From Agroathelia rolfsii (Eukaryota > Basidiomycota > Agaricomycetes > Amylocorticiales > Amylocorticiaceae): 64,000 nucleotides of DNA. The stretch is taken from the NCBI GenBank assembly GCA_018343915.1, contig JABRWF010000007.1, positions 1,860,001 to 1,924,000 of the forward strand, given 5' to 3'. Below the pieces are notes generated by a model that saw nothing but the letters and a program-made list of their open reading frames with translations, did not search any database and was not told the DNA's origin. The position numbers and the translations under genes are program-made. Every line of letters starts with the position of its first letter. The first letter of the stretch is position 1. Positions 49,436 through 60,363 of the stretch are shown here, piece by piece.

Positions 49436-50190
49436 ATGGCTTCGAAATTGAACTTGAACGAACGCACCTATATCATGGTCAAGGTACACGTCAGCGATCA
49501 CTATTTGCACACTATGAAACTCACTGGATCAAAATAAATTCCAAATTCACTTATAGCCCGACGGTGTCCAGCGTGGACTCGTTGGTAAGATCATCACCCG
49601 TTTTGAAGAGCGCGGCTTCAAGCTTGTTGCTCTCAAGCTCGTCCATGCCAACCAAGCGCACCTTGAGAAGCGTAAGTAGTTTTGCAAGCGAAGTGCTCTT
49701 TTTTTACAGCTCCACAATGGGCTCGAAAACATTTACTGTGCATAATCTGATTGCGATTTATTATGAACAACAGATTACGCTGATCTCAGCGACAAGCCCT
49801 TCTTCCCTGGACTCGTGAAGTACATGGCCTCTGGCCCCGTCGTTGCCATGGTCTGGGAGGGTCTCGATGCCGTCAAGACTGGCCGTGTCATGCTCGGTGC
49901 TACCAACCCTCTGGCATCCGCCCCTGGTATGCTCGTTTAATACCATCATGAGTGTATGAGACACAAACTCATGACCAACACAGGCACCATCCGTGGCGAC
50001 TACGCGTTAGCTGTTGGCCGCAACATTTGCCACGGTTCTGACAGCGTTGAGAGCGCTAACAAGGAGATTGCTCTGTATGTGTGACCCTTACGATCGATTG
50101 TTTCTTGCTCTAATGTTCATGCGATATAGCTGGTTCCCTGAGGGCCTCACTCAATACGACCTCAACCAGGCTTCCTGGATCTTTGAGTAA
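49436..50190 (+). CDS. NDK1: Nucleoside diphosphate kinase
   Basis: Transfers the gamma phosphate from ATP to other nucleoside diphosphates through a phosphohistidine; cytosolic hexamer. Five exons: 49436-49483, 49557-49671, 49774-49926, 49984-50074 and 50130-50190, 468 nt (155 aa), the normal length. Motifs: [92 protein letters not shown] and the active-site [16 protein letters not shown] with the catalytic His. It ends [19 protein letters not shown], where the Glu is the expected terminal. All key residues are intact. Confidence 0.97.
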
Positions 50191-50638
50191 ATAATAACCA
50201 CCAGAAAACTTAAATGTATTTAGTACCTAGTAGGAACACGATAGAATATGTCAAATGGGGGACACAATACGCATTTCTGATCTGTTGTATAGTTCTATGC
50301 TTTTGCTGAGCGTAGGGCTGTAACGCATGTGTGCTCACTGCCGTTGTTCACTATTTGACGTGTTTTCTTTTCGTAAAACATGTCACGGCTAAAGCGTTAA
50401 ACCATTGGATAATCTAATTGAGAGCACGTTTTGAAAAATTCCCAGATAGCAGTCGGAACACTGTCAATACAGTATTTGTATGTTCGTTAATCTACTTGAG
50501 TTATGAAATGTGTCAAATAGGGGAAAGTGCCACGTGACGCCCAAATCCGGATCACGATTCAGTGACAAGTTTTTGTACCTCACAAGTTATAACTGTACAC
50601 CAGTGTGGGTTCCTTGAGATCCACGACTTTCGTCTATC
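50191..50638. other. Intergenic, 448 bp
   Basis: NDK 3' flank and eIF3b promoter. AT-rich; no coding frame or clear element. Confidence 0.5.
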
Positions 50639-53290
50639 ATGGCACCAAACGGGCACTTAGAAGATGGGATTGACTACTCTGATATTGAACAAAAGTAATT
50701 TTGCCGATGATATTGCCTTTTTTCCTTGTGCCAACCCAACGTGATCTTGTAGATATCAGGTCCAATATGATGACGGCTACGACAAAACTATCATCGTAGA
50801 CGGCGTACCCGTTATTGATCGCTCCAAACTCGATAGGTTACTTGCGAAGGTAGCCAAAGATTTTAGCAAGAAGGGGGCGTCGATCAAGCAAGAGAACATA
50901 TTCGTACCATGGGATGACGAAACAGGGAAAAACAAAGGGTGAATATCACACTCTCCTCCTGTGCAGTCAGAAATTCTCTGATACTTCTGGCTTCTAGATA
51001 TGTTTTCATCGAATTCCGCACGCCAGATGAAGCCAACTTTGCACTACAAGCCATGAATGGCCATGCTTTCGATGCACGCCATCAATTTAAAATCAATCGA
51101 TTTACTGATGTAGAACTGTACGCTAACATGGACGAGACTTATGTCGAACCCAAAACCGAGGAGTACAAACCCCGGGTACGAAAAAAAATGATGATAAATG
51201 GCCAGATTCATTGCTAAATCTCTTTCAGGAACACTTACGAGCTTGGTTGGGTGACCCTCAAGGCCGCGATCAATATGTTACGTATGCTGGAGATATCGTT
51301 GAAATTCACTGGCATGGAAAACCTTCTCAATGTGAAATTGCACATTCGTCAAAACCGGTTAGTTCTGCGCCAAACCTCCTATGCCGAACCAAGGAATCTA
51401 AATCTTCTCCTTTTTACAGCACTGGACAGAGCTCTATGTATCTTGGTCTCCTCAAGGAACCTACATTGCCACTTTGCACAGACAAGGTGTCCGTTTGTGG
51501 GGCGGCAATTCTTGGGATCATCAAGCTCGCTTTGCACACCCATTTGTCAAACTTCTAGATTTCTCTCCTTGCGAGCAGTACGTTGTTACTTGGTCTCATG
51601 AGCCCATCGTTGTCCCGGAAAGCGCTCCTCAGGGTCCTGAGTACTTCTCACCTGAAGACGAAGGAAACAACATTGCCGTCTGGGATATCAAGACCGGTCA
51701 CCTTCTGCGTACATTCCCCACCACCGCTGCGGAGAAAGAGGACCTGCAGACCAGAAAGCAAATGCAGTGGCCCGCACTCAAATGGAGTCCCGATGACAAG
51801 TTTGTTGCACGCATCACGCCCGGCCAACAAATCAGTGTTTACGAACTGCCGGGTATGGGTCTTCAGGGCAAGAAGAGTTTGAAGATCGAGGGCGTCGTTG
51901 ACTTTGAGTGGAGGCCTCTGGGAGATAAAGACCGCGAAGATGCTGACAAGGAGGCCAAGGTCGAGGCTGCTGGAAAGGGAACAAAGAAGGCCCGAGAGAA
52001 TGTGCTCGTATACTGGACACCTGAAGTCTCTAACCAACCGGCCCGTGTCACGCTCCTATCTTTCCCTGGTCGCAGTGTTCTGCGGCAGAAGAACTTGTTC
52101 AATGTCACGGAAGTGAGTGAACTCGAGCGATATGATATAGTGTGCAATTAATGGAACACATTTCCCCAGTGTAAACTTTACTGGCAAAACCAAGGCGATT
52201 TCCTTTGTGTCAAGGTCGACCGCCACACCAAGACGAAGAAGTCCATCTTTTGCAATTTGGAGATCTTCCGCCTTAGGGAGAAAGACTACCCCGTTGAAGT
52301 TGTAGAGTTGAAAGGCAAGCCATCTATCCGAAGCCATATATCAAATATTTTCTAATGCCATGTTCAGATACTGTTACCGATTTCGCGTGGGAGCCCAAGG
52401 GTGAACGATTCGCTATTGTCTCCACCAACGACCCCAACTATGGCAGTGGTCCTGGTGTTACAATCAAGACCGATGTCAGCTTCTACCAGCTCGACCGATC
52501 TAAAAACGACTTCAGATTGCTCAGTAGGTCAAATCCGTTGCTACCAGGTAGCTCTTACTAATAGTATTTAGGGACGCTTTCCTCCCGGACAAGTAACACA
52601 ATTCGGTGGTCCCCTCGGGGTCGCAACGTCGTGCTTGCCACCGTTGGATCTTCATCAAAATCAGAACTTGAGTTCTGGGACCTTGACTTCAACAACGAAG
52701 ATCGTCGCGATGGACAAGCTGAGTGGGGCAGTGGCATTCAGCATCTGGGCACAGCCGATCATTATGGTGTGACGGATGTCGAATGGGATCCCTCTGGTCG
52801 TTACCTGGCTACAGCTGCTAGTGCATGGAGGCATACCGTAAGTCTTCCTGCCTCGACAGTCAACTCAAACTGACTCGTGCCCCTTTTTTAATCACAGCTG
52901 GAAAACGGTTACGCAATTTGGGACTTCAAGGGTACTGAGCTCGAGAAGCACGTCATCGATCGATTCAAGCAATTCCTTTGGCGTCCCCGCCCACGTTCGT
53001 TATTGACCAAGGACCAACAACGGAACATCCGCAAGAACCTCAAAGAATACAGCAAGATCTTTGATGAGGAGGATGCCAATATGGAGACACTTGTCAGTGC
53101 AGAGGCCCTCGCTCAGAGAAAGAGGGCTGTCGATGAATGGAATGCGTGGCGCGTAGCCTGCAAAGCCGAGCTTGCATCCCAAGGCAAGCTTACTAAAAAG
53201 GCGGCACCTGTTGAAGAGCAGGACAAGGAAGAGATCGAAGAATGGATTGAAGAGGTTATTGAGACTATTGAGGAAGTGGTAGAGGAATAG
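50639..53290 (+). CDS. PRT1: Translation initiation factor eIF3 subunit b (Prt1)
   Basis: Scaffold of eIF3 on the 40S subunit, needed for initiation complex assembly. About nine exons, roughly 740 aa. The opening ([20 protein letters not shown]) leads to an N-terminal [23 protein letters not shown] and [20 protein letters not shown]. The beta-propeller follows: [96 protein letters not shown] and [19 protein letters not shown]. The C-terminal helix, [19 protein letters not shown] then [20 protein letters not shown], is the segment that binds eIF3i and eIF3g. The tail is strongly acidic ([17 protein letters not shown]). Its stop is 110 bp from the stop of the convergent glucosidase I gene. Confidence 0.96.
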
Positions 53291-53400
53291 TTGCTGTCTT
53301 CATGCATTCTTTACACTCATTGACACGATTTCCGGCCCTTCGAGTTATCAAGAGAGAAAAGACATGTTTCATTTTGTATCGTATCTTTGTATCACACATT

Positions 53401-56400
53401 CTAGTATTTCTCAGATATAACTGTAGGAGCGAGTCAGAACACATGTCAAACCAAGTGATATCGCGATACTCACTTAAGGTAACAAGGGATGACCAACCCG
53501 TGAACGGATGACTAGAAAAATATTTCAGTTCGAGACAAAGACTGTGGAAAGACGGACATATCATACCTTCTTCGTCCTTCACCGTTATTGGCGTCATATT
53601 GTTCCCAAACATAACCCGTACGTTGATATTCCTAATCAAAGCATGAGTAAGTGAGCAAACCTATCTTAATTTTTGACAGACCTTGTAAACGTTCTCGATA
53701 ACATTCTTGCGAAGCTCCTCATAGATCGTCCTAGCCTTGGCTTGGTATGGGCCTTCTTGAGCAGCGTAGGTCTGTAGAGCGATTAGTCAAAAACTGTCAT
53801 TAGAGGATGGTACAAATAGGTACGAACATTGTGCAGGGCCTTCAGGACAAGGTAGTTCATCTGAATCCAGATCGGACCCTTCCAGTAGTTCTCACCCTGA
53901 CCGTACTCAGGATGAGAAGCAGACAAACTGCGAATACCATAGGGGGACCACAGGTGTTTGGGATCGTGCAAAAGGTCGAGAATAGCATCAACCTGAGGTG
54001 CCGATGGTTCCAATAACGAGAGCATCAAAGGGAACAATGAAAGATATCCCTTGTGGCAGACATGCGTGGATTCATCTGAGACAAAGTAGCTTAATATTTG
54101 AGACAGAAATAGAGGTTGGTTATCTTACCTTCCTCGTCAACGCCAAGATCGCAGTACATCTTCTCTTCCTCATTCCAGTGCAAATCTAATGAATTTTGAG
54201 TTAAATGCGCCATATGTAACATTCACACATGAACGGCTTACCATCTAAGTTCTCCAAGATTGCTTGCTCAATCTCCTGGAAGGTTCGCTCGTCTTCAGTT
54301 TCCTGAATATAACCGGCAATCTCTCTCATGGTTCTAGTGAAGAATCCCATCCAGCTCATCAGGTCCAAGTGAAGCTCTCCAGCGTGTGCTGGTCCTCTTG
54401 GGTAGTCATCCATACCGCTCGTAAGAACATGTGTCTCACTGCGGCCCCTCCAACGATAAGCTTCAGTGCGAGAACGAGCCGTGCGGCCGTACTGCTTGAT
54501 TTGTCCACGTTGCGTGCGACGGAACCAGTCGTAATGCTTCTTCAGGGGACGGTAAATGGCACTAAGATAATGCATTGCCAGATCTGGATGTTCGATGAAC
54601 TGTGATCCACCCCAAGGGGCGGTAGCTGGTGCAGACAGAGGAATTTGGGCTGAGCCCATGCCAAGCTCCTCTTGGGAGGGCGCTTGATGGAAGTTACGCA
54701 AACGACTGATGTAGGCAGTTACAGCCATAGCTAGGGTAGGTGGGTTGGCGTAGCTAGGCACCTGCGTTTGGAATTCAGGTGGGACCTATACATAGTGGTC
54801 AGGCAACGGAACAGTGAGTGAAAGTACAGGTATTTCCAACCTTGCTACGAGCTTCATCACCGAGAATTTGTTCACGACCGATCCATCCGTTTTCATCCAT
54901 GAGGTTGACCCAGCTCCTCAAAATCTGCAATCTAAACGTGGGATTGTCAATATTTTTCCAAGTATGGTATTATAGAGGAGACGGACGAGAGGTCGTTGTC
55001 CCACAACCCGATGTGAGCCAGGTGGAATCCTTCGTCCCTAAGTATTATTTGAGTAATTGAACGCTTATGCGGTTGAGGACATCTTACCAGTAAAAGCCTC
55101 TAGGGAAGAAGCTCCTGCTAGGTGTCGCGCTTAACAGCTCCTTGGGGTCAACGAATCTAGCACCTTTGCTCCTAGGCTCAGCAGCTTCATCGTCCTCATC
55201 CCACTCATAAGCGAAGCCTTCGTCTACGATAGACGATCCATAGAAGTAACCGACGCCACCAAATATACTTGCCGTTAGCTCACGAGAGAATTCTTCCAGC
55301 CCTTCCTTATCCAAAAGGAGGCCATCAACGGAAGTAGGGAAGACCTCTTCGAAGTGCTCATCGTAGGACGCCTTAAGCGCCTCAATACCAGCATCAATGG
55401 TAGCAGCTGTACATGCCAAAACTTGAGGTCATGTATGTATTACAATCTATTAACACTTACCACTCAGAGTTTGGCCAACACTGGCACTTTCAAAAAAGAC
55501 GTCGAATTGGAATTCACCATCAAACATCTTCTGTACCGCGAACAAATTACTGTTTGTGTAAACTTCGTCCGGTAGCGACAGGAGCCAAGAAGGGTCTGGA
55601 ACCCCATCATTTGGATCGGTATACTTGCTCAAGATGGGCTGGGCCTTCATAACTATGGCCTGCATAATTGTGTCTGAAAAATTAAATAAATATGAATTAC
55701 TTCTAAAAGCCCTAGCAATAAAGAAGATTGTACCTTTAGCCTTCCAAACATTATCTGCCGGAACACGAGCGCCAAAGTAATGCGTCTTGCCAATGCGATC
55801 AGTGAATGAGCCTGAGTGGGGTCCGGTTTCAACATAGTGGTTGTCAGGCCCTGGGTACCATTAGAGTCACCCAACATCATTCCTGTTTATTAAGATAGCG
55901 TACCATCGACAATCCGAATTTTGAAGTCATCCAGCTCAGGTGTTGAGCCGCTGAAAGTCACTTCACCCTCAAAACCCTGTTGTCCAAGTCAACGGTAAAA
56001 TAAGATAAACGAAAGGGCTAAACATACGTTTTCATCTTCGTCGTTCTCCAGGTCAATACCACCAAGCCCCTCAAGGCCATGATACCATACAATGGAGTTG
56101 CGGGATGGTATGTCTACAAGATGTGTGAGTGTATAGCGAATGGAACGCATATAAGCACATACTAGGGTTAATAGGTTTTCCTTTTATCCTCACAGCCCAG
56201 CTGCCACCGTGGTCTCCACCCAAGACCTTTAGGAATTCGGTAGTGATTTCCACGTTGTTTCGACTATCCCTAATGACCTGAACACCGCCTTGGCGGACAT
56301 CGTAGGCAGTCCAAGCATATTTATCCAAGTTGTCGCCTTGTTCACACGAGTGTCTGGTCTCTGCGTGCGTTGGGAGATTAGGTACATATGCATAACAGAT

Positions 56401-56608
56401 AGAACAAGATATGTATCATATACATACGACCAAATGACATATAATCCTGGGTGCCAAACCACATGAGCCCAGTCATGAGAGAGTTTGGAATCCGGGGTCG
56501 AAGACCAAAGTAGAGGTTTGGTCGATATGGCCCCCACAGTGCTTCAGGCGGTGAACCGCCCAGGGCTGGTAGGACCAGAGTAGATAGCAGCAGCCATCTG
56601 AGCTGCAT
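53401..56608 (-). CDS. CWH41: Mannosyl-oligosaccharide glucosidase, ER glucosidase I (GH63)
   Basis: Removes the terminal alpha-1,2-glucose from Glc3Man9GlcNAc2 in the ER, the first step of N-glycan trimming. More than ten exons. The start MQLRWLLLSTLVLPALGG is a cleavable signal peptide rather than the long cytosolic tail plus anchor of the classical type II enzyme. GH63 motifs: [127 protein letters not shown] and the catalytic-domain SETHVLTSGMDDYPRGP. Then GQGENYWKGPIWIQMNYLVL, YVWEQYD and SHPFTGWSSLVTLIISEKY at the end. The last exon carries only IISEKY after one shared base. Nothing looks broken. Confidence 0.95.
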
Positions 56609-57054
56609 GTTTACCCACAGCAAACGTAGTCGCGTTGTAAAATGCTGAGGTGGTTGTGGGTTAAGCGTAAAATAGAGTATTCTCAGGCTGGAGACTCGCA
56701 ACGCGACGTGTCTGTCTGTCCAATATGCGCTGGTTAATACTTCCGAAATGTCAGGATGTTGCTTCTACGTCATCACATGCTTGACTGCCGTTCTTCAACG
56801 GTCCGTCTAGATTGGTATCTAGTAATTATTCAGATATTCAGATACTGCCAATAAGTACCAAGTATTTGACTACGAGCATTAAAAGACTACTCTTCGGAGT
56901 CCAATCCCCAGGTCGAGGTTTAGATTTCTTGAATTCTGATCAAATACACGCAAGGTGAACAAGATGATACTAAGTAGTACCGTCAGTGACCGCCATCTGA
57001 AGCAGCAGTCAAGCTGATCTAAGTATCACCAGAAGTACAAAGTTTAAATTGCTG
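56609..57054. other. Intergenic, 446 bp
   Basis: Promoter of glucosidase I and 3' flank of the tRNase Z gene. No coding frame. Confidence 0.5.
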
Positions 57055-58699
57055 TTAGTTGTCGGGATTATGATATTCTGTATCCACAGAGTCCCTGTGC
57101 TTGAAACCGCCTCTTTTGCCTCTGCCCCTCCCACCGGATCTAGGAGGCCTGTTTCGAGGTCCACCTCTGCCTCGATAGCCACCCCTAAATCCTCGCTGTC
57201 CTAAACTCGGACCAGGTATTCCAAGTGCCGAAAGTTGAGATTCGTGCGGATCGTCATTCCCTAACACTGAGATTCGCATAAAGTCTTGTGCTAACTCAGC
57301 TTCACCTAGACCCCAGGACTCAGAAGCTTGACGCTGGACTTCATCTAGAAGACGCGTGGGGGCATTTTGGTTATAGGGGTTTGTATGGAATCTAATAGGA
57401 CGTATGTTCATGATTCTTATCCAAGATGAAAATGAGTGCTGACCTGGGACTAAGGTGATTTAAGATCAGACGGTGCGCCCCAATTTTGTTGGCGAATTCG
57501 CCAGCCATTATCTAGACCAAGTTGAGTCAAAAGCCGAAAAGTCTTATATCGAAAAGTCTTACAGGGGTCGAATGCCCACGTCCAAGAACTTTTTCTTGAA
57601 CCAGAGTCTCAGGGCGTCGCTCTGCCAAGATAGGATCAATGTTTAGAGAGAAATATGCATCGGTGGCCTCGTGAATGAGCAGCGAAGTCGATCCGATTGG
57701 ATTCGTAAGTGGCACTAGGGCGGAGGAATCACTTGTATCACCTTGAATAAGCAGGACAACATCTTAGAGATGTATTTGACTAACACGACAATGCCATACC
57801 TAGAATAACAATCTTGCGAGATGGAGCGACAGTTTCACGGAACACATAGCCCAGAGAAGGCGCTTGATAGGATTGAATGAATTGGCAGATTAGCTACATA
57901 CAGGGAGCATACCTCTGTGGATAAGCAGACCAGCATCTATTTTGACATCATCATCAGTCTCTGTAATATTACGCCACAAACCATCCATATCGCAAATTAT
58001 ATCTCGTCCTGGTATCTCACTTTCGTGAGGATCCGGATCTGACAATATAACCTGGTTTGTCTCTCTGGTGCTGAGCAGCTCGTGCACGGTATATTTATCC
58101 CTAGAGTTCGTCATTGTGGCTTTCATGACGGTGCGTACGAACGCCCTTAGCCCGGGTGGTCCATACAGCTCAATTTTAAGCTAGCAACCTTCTGTTAGCT
58201 GCGACATCGTTGAAATTTGATCTTACTCACTTCAGGTTCTTTCACATACTCAGGAGGTAGTAAAAGGTTCCTGAGGAAAGTAATTATACCCATGATATGG
58301 TCGGCTAATATGAAAAGGTCCATCAGAATATTGTATTGAGATGGATCTTCTCATTACCGTGCATATGGGTTACAAAGATTTTCTTCACATTCTCGGGTCT
58401 CAAGAAGTTTGGTGAATATGGTTGGAGCGCAAATTGGCGCAATGTGCCTTCAGCACAATCAACCACTGGTTGAAGATAAGAGCAAGTAAAGATGACTTAT
58501 TTATTGAAGGAAAACATACTGTACAACGATCCATCTCCCTTGACTTCAAGTACCTGGACACTTCATTTGATATTCGTGATTTCGTCTACTTTTGTTGATG
58601 ACTTGCCAGAGATGAGCAGTTCCGGAATTTCATAGGTCCACCTCCTGAAGATGTGCCTAGAAAAGATAGAGAGAACGGACGAACGTGCAGCAAGGACAT
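57055..58699 (-). CDS. tRNase Z, short (ELAC1-like) form with RGG-rich C-terminal tail
   Basis: Metallo-beta-lactamase-fold endonuclease that trims tRNA 3' trailers. About nine exons, roughly 430 aa; exon 1 is 58699-58607 and exon 2 is 58553-58520. The N-terminus shows SLSFLGTSSGGGPMKFRNCS. Then VDCAEGTLRQFALQPYSPNF, the zinc motif VTHMHADHIMGIITFLR, LKIELYGPPGLRAFVRTVMK, LGYVFRETVAPSRKIVILGD with the metal-bridging Asp, STSLLIHEATDAYF, and GRGHSTPIMAGEFANKIGAH with the third His. LILNHLSPR supplies the last metal ligand. The first intron starts with GC (CTG|GCAAGT) and is the only join giving SSLVLEV. After the catalytic domain comes an Arg/Gly-rich tail (FRGGYRGRGGPRNRPPRSGG), unusual for short tRNase Z. 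No clear mitochondrial presequence. Confidence 0.9.
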
Positions 58700-59313
58700 A
58701 GTACCACAAGCACTGGTCAAACCAGGATCCTCAGATTTTATGTTAGGCTGGCCAATGGCTTTGGCGTGACGACGATTGCGGGTTTGAGATGACCAAGGGC
58801 AGCTAAACGTGATTATATATGCAAGCAGAAGTATCGGTGCTAGTGCTAGAGGGAGAATTGATGCAATCTCAGGCTGTCACTGCTTTCTCCGGAAGGTGCT
58901 AGTGCACAATATAAAGTTAGAGAGATCAAATTGACACTCTCAATAACTTCCAGTCCAGTTGAGAGCTTTGATTACAGCGCGAAGAAACCAATGATTTGGG
59001 ATAAATGATAGTGAATAACAGATGTTGTATGTAGTCACTGTGATGGCCGTACCAGTGGGGTCGAAATCATGATCACGAATGAGGCTGAACGAGATCCCGG
59101 TGGCTGAAATTTACGTAATCAAGCATAAGTGGTGAGGTTCTTGTTCAACTTGGTTCAAATCACCAGCAACTCGGGTCCAGCTCTCAATACGTCCGCACTT
59201 CGTATATCGGTCGAGGCTCGGATCCAACGTCTTCGAGTTCAGCAAGTACTAAATCAAAGGTATGGGATGCACGTACCTTTTGAAGGCCATTCTCATTCAT
59301 TATAAAGCAAGAA
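58700..59313. other. Divergent intergenic region, 614 bp
   Basis: Between the tRNase Z start (-) and the Ser-rich protein start (+). Promoters of both probably lie here; no element stands out. Confidence 0.45.
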
Positions 59314-60363
59314 ATGGCCGTCACCCAGCCATCATCCATTAGCAGTTCTCGCAACTTCAAGTTCAACAGCGCTAGTACACCAAATCTTCTCACTGCATCC
59401 TCCTCCTCCTCCTTAGTGGTCCCAGATGTCTATGTTGTCCCGCCGGAGGAAGAACACCATATCAATCCTCCCTATTGCTTGCATGATTCCCATGAATCGT
59501 TGAGCACCATCGAAGATGAGCATAATGATGTAGCACCGCCTCTGAGACGGATGGCCAATCGAATCAAGGCTGACAGTCGCATATCTACGGTGCAAGAGGA
59601 TATGGAGGACTCCGATATAGTTGAAGTTGTCCGGGTCAAGAAGAACCGTCAATCCCATATTTATGAACAGGATCAGGCTCAGCCATCCCTTCCTTCCACT
59701 ATCAAATCACGCGCTTCCAAAGCAATGCGGTCTATTAAGATTGTTAGCAGAGGTTCCATCCGCTCGAAAATAGGCAGCAGCTCTAGTCGCGCTTTACCAC
59801 GTCCTGGAGAACAACATGGCGGCTTAGAGTTCATTCCACCACTTGAGGAGCCACCATTGCGCCTTACCAGACACAGATCCGCTACCATTTCGCGAATGTT
59901 TAGCACACGAAACATGTCTAGACCCGACCTTAACCACCCTTTTGCGGAAGGATCGGATCCACCCAAGAAAGATATCTCCATGCGTAGCCTTCACAAGAAG
60001 CGCATGTCTACTGACGATACACGTCCCTCATCACATTCTCATCCGACGGCAGACAGGGAAAATCGCCGACTGTTTTCCCTTCCTGCTCTAGACAAGCTTT
60101 TCTCCAAATCATCTGACTTTCAGCCTCGCGTGACATCGCCCACGCTATACCGCAGTTCAACTAAGTCGTCGAACAACAGTTCTGATGCCCCGAAGACACC
60201 ACGTGACCGTGTCACCAATGAGTGCTCGGAGAATTCCAGCAAGATATTGACGTCATCTGCTCTTCCCACAGATGATGGGGATTTAAGCATGGAAATGCGT
60301 CTGGACTCTTTTCATTTCGATTCTTTGTCATTCAATCCAGAGGACTTTGATATTTCACGATAA
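59314..60363 (+). CDS. Unrecognised Ser/Arg-rich protein, 349 aa, single exon
   Basis: Not recognised. An uninterrupted frame of 350 codons with protein-like composition in a genome where most genes are spliced. Predicted mostly disordered: Ser-rich N-terminus (SSSISSRNF-like composition, about residues 5-40), an acidic segment with ESLSTIEDEHNDVAPP, and a strongly basic middle (IKSRASKAMRSIKIVSRGSI, then RSKIGSSSSRALPRPG). RLTRHRSATISRMFSTRNMS and MRSLHKKRMSTDDTRPSSH contain basophilic-kinase-like RxxS sites. A short segment RRLFSLPALDKLFSKSSDF could be an amphipathic or docking motif. The C-terminus is acidic and aromatic (DSFHFDSLSFNPEDFDISR). Could be a phosphorylated signalling adaptor, but there is no domain evidence. 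Confidence 0.6.
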   Translation: MAVTQPSSISSSRNFKFNSASTPNLLTASSSSSLVVPDVYVVPPEEEHHINPPYCLHDSHESLSTIEDEHNDVAPPLRRMANRIKADSRISTVQEDMEDSDIVEVVRVKKNRQSHIYEQDQAQPSLPSTIKSRASKAMRSIKIVSRGSIRSKIGSSSSRALPRPGEQHGGLEFIPPLEEPPLRLTRHRSATISRMFSTRNMSRPDLNHPFAEGSDPPKKDISMRSLHKKRMSTDDTRPSSHSHPTADRENRRLFSLPALDKLFSKSSDFQPRVTSPTLYRSSTKSSNNSSDAPKTPRDRVTNECSENSSKILTSSALPTDDGDLSMEMRLDSFHFDSLSFNPEDFDISR

